Assembly (NCBI GenBank): GCA_021443945.1
Contig: JABUSF010000016.1
Location: forward strand, 23,248 to 29,815
DNA length: 6,568 bases
Direction of reading: 5' to 3'
DNA from: Ileibacterium sp.
GTDB taxonomy: Bacteria > Bacillota_I > Bacilli_A > Erysipelotrichales > Erysipelotrichaceae
The notes under the pieces were generated by a model. It saw only the letters and a list, made by a program, of their open reading frames with translations, ran no database searches and had not been told where the DNA came from. The translations under genes were made by a program, and so were the position numbers. Shown here piece by piece: positions 5,458 through 6,568 of the stretch (position 1 is its first letter; each line of letters begins with the position of its first letter).

Positions 5458-5483
5458 CAATTAAAAGGAAACAGAACTCGATT

Positions 5484-6568
5484 ATGGAACTTAATAAAAA
5501 AGGTCTTCTGGACAGAGACGCCTGGATCAAGAAGGGTTACGATCTGCCGGAATTTAATATGGAAGAAGTAACGGCCTGCACAAAAGAAGCTCCTGAATGG
5601 ATTCACTTCGGTGCCGGCAACATTTTCAAAGCTTTCCAGACCCGTATGGCTCAGGAACTCCTCAACAAAGGAATCCTCAAGAAGGGAATTGTGGTTGCTG
5701 AAGGTTTTGACTACGAAATCATTGAAAAAATGAACCGTCCTCATGACAATCTGTCTGTGGTCGTGACATTAAAATCTGACGGAACCATCGACAAAGCCGT
5801 TGTTGGATCTGTTGTGGAATCTCTGATTCTCGATTCCGCCAACAAAGCGGAATTTGACCGCCTCAAAGAAATCTTCGCCAACCCATCCCTGCAGATGGTC
5901 AGCTTCACCATTACCGAAAAAGGCTACTCTCTGACAAATGCCAAAGGTGAAATCATGCCGGTTGTCAGCGAAGACTTTGCTGCTGGTCCTGAAGCTCCAA
6001 ACTCCTATATTGGGAAAGTAGCTTCTCTTCTGTACACTCGTTTCAAAAACGGCCAGCTGCCAATCGCCATGGTTTCCATGGATAACTGCAGCCACAACGG
6101 AGATAAGCTTTTTGCAGCCATCGATGCATTCGCAAAAGAGTGGGTAAAAAGCGGAAAAGCAGAACCTGAATTTGCTGAATACATCGAAAACCCTGCCAAA
6201 GTATCTTTCCCATGGAGCATGATCGACAAAATCACTCCAAGACCGGATGCTGGTGTGGAAGCCATTCTGGAAAAAGATTCCATTGAAGGACTTGAACCAG
6301 TCATCACTTCCAAAAACACTTATGTGGCTCCGTTCACAAACGCAGAAGAAACAGAATACCTTGTCATCGAAGACAGCTTCCCAAATGGTCATCCAAACCT
6401 GGAAGAAGGCGGTGTGATCTTCACAGACAGAGAAACAGTAGACAAAGTGGAAAAAATGAAAGTGACCACCTGTCTGAACCCTCTGCACACAGCTCTTGCT
6501 GTTTACGGATGTCTGCTTGGCTATGACAAAATCTCTGAAGAGATGAAAGATGAAGAGCTGGTAAAACT
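5484..6568 (+). CDS. uxuB: D-fructuronate reductase (D-mannonate oxidoreductase) UxuB, C-terminus off window
   Basis: Cytoplasmic NAD(H)-dependent enzyme interconverting D-fructuronate and D-mannonate, the step before UxuA in glucuronate degradation. It belongs to the mannitol dehydrogenase (long-chain polyol dehydrogenase) family. Seen: 361 codons before the edge. The N-terminal nucleotide-binding region starts with HFGAGNIFKAF at 41-51. The family box MVSMDNCSHNGDKL spans 196-209, FPWSMIDKITPRP 242-254 and VIEDSFPNGHPNLE 294-307. The C-terminal active-site helix is KMKVTTCLNPLHTAL at 324-338, with K326, N332 and H335 as likely catalytic residues. The family is usually 480-540 residues, so about a third is missing. 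The ATG has only a weak AAAAGGAA site 13 nt upstream, but the next ATG is 25 codons in. It is probably cotranscribed with uxuA. A tagaturonate reductase (UxaB-like) role is less likely given the uxuA neighbour. Confidence 0.93.
   Translation, partial: MELNKKGLLDRDAWIKKGYDLPEFNMEEVTACTKEAPEWIHFGAGNIFKAFQTRMAQELLNKGILKKGIVVAEGFDYEIIEKMNRPHDNLSVVVTLKSDGTIDKAVVGSVVESLILDSANKAEFDRLKEIFANPSLQMVSFTITEKGYSLTNAKGEIMPVVSEDFAAGPEAPNSYIGKVASLLYTRFKNGQLPIAMVSMDNCSHNGDKLFAAIDAFAKEWVKSGKAEPEFAEYIENPAKVSFPWSMIDKITPRPDAGVEAILEKDSIEGLEPVITSKNTYVAPFTNAEETEYLVIEDSFPNGHPNLEEGGVIFTDRETVDKVEKMKVTTCLNPLHTALAVYGCLLGYDKISEEMKDEELVK

Noticed and set aside
5769..6488. 239-codon minus-strand open frame opposite uxuB
   Set aside because: Phe/Cys/Trp-rich shadow of uxuB codons with no ribosome binding site or family resemblance.
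1..6568. CRISPR arrays, tRNA/rRNA genes, insertion sequences, attachment sites
   Set aside because: No spaced direct repeats, structured RNA gene patterns, transposase ORFs or terminal inverted repeats were seen anywhere in the window.

Overview
The window reads like a chromosomal carbohydrate-use locus from a low-to-moderate GC Bacillota (Firmicutes), plausibly a gut or anaerobic lineage. The signs are strong AGGAGG-type ribosome binding sites, two TTG starts, a lipobox-type lipoprotein with a Lys-Lys N-terminus, hairpin-plus-T-tract terminators, and UxuA/UxuB proteins of the short Firmicutes type. The genus cannot be settled from the sequence alone.

Layout, left to right. (1) 1-710, minus strand: N-terminal 236 codons of an OppA-like (SBP_bac_5) solute-binding lipoprotein, running off the left edge, with a good sigma-A-type promoter at 761-788. 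(2) 975-2165, minus: a 396-residue AraC-family regulator with a long N-terminal region I do not recognise. Its stop codon lies inside its own intrinsic terminator. (3) 2166-2429: an AT-rich divergent intergenic region. (4) 2430-3254, plus: a 274-residue protein made of only the non-catalytic beta-sandwich domains of a glycoside hydrolase family 2 (beta-glucuronidase/galactosidase-like) enzyme, with no catalytic barrel. (5) 3248-4171, minus: a second AraC-family regulator with an N-terminal cupin, converging on the GH2-like gene and overlapping it by 7 bp inside a shared terminator hairpin. (6) 4172-4289: a divergent control region with inverted repeats. (7) 4290-5363, plus: uxuA, mannonate dehydratase. 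(8) 5364-5483: a 120-bp gap holding two strong hairpins. (9) 5484 to the right edge, plus: uxuB, fructuronate reductase, missing its C-terminus.

UxuB reduces D-fructuronate to D-mannonate and UxuA dehydrates D-mannonate to 2-keto-3-deoxygluconate. This is the core of glucuronate catabolism, typically fed by beta-glucuronidases, which are GH2 enzymes. The divergent cupin-AraC regulator is the obvious candidate activator of uxuAB. The most unusual element is the stand-alone GH2-like beta-sandwich protein between the two AraC regulators. It cannot be a normal hydrolase, and it may be a sugar-binding accessory or sensory protein, or a fixed remnant of a glucuronidase. That role is inference only.
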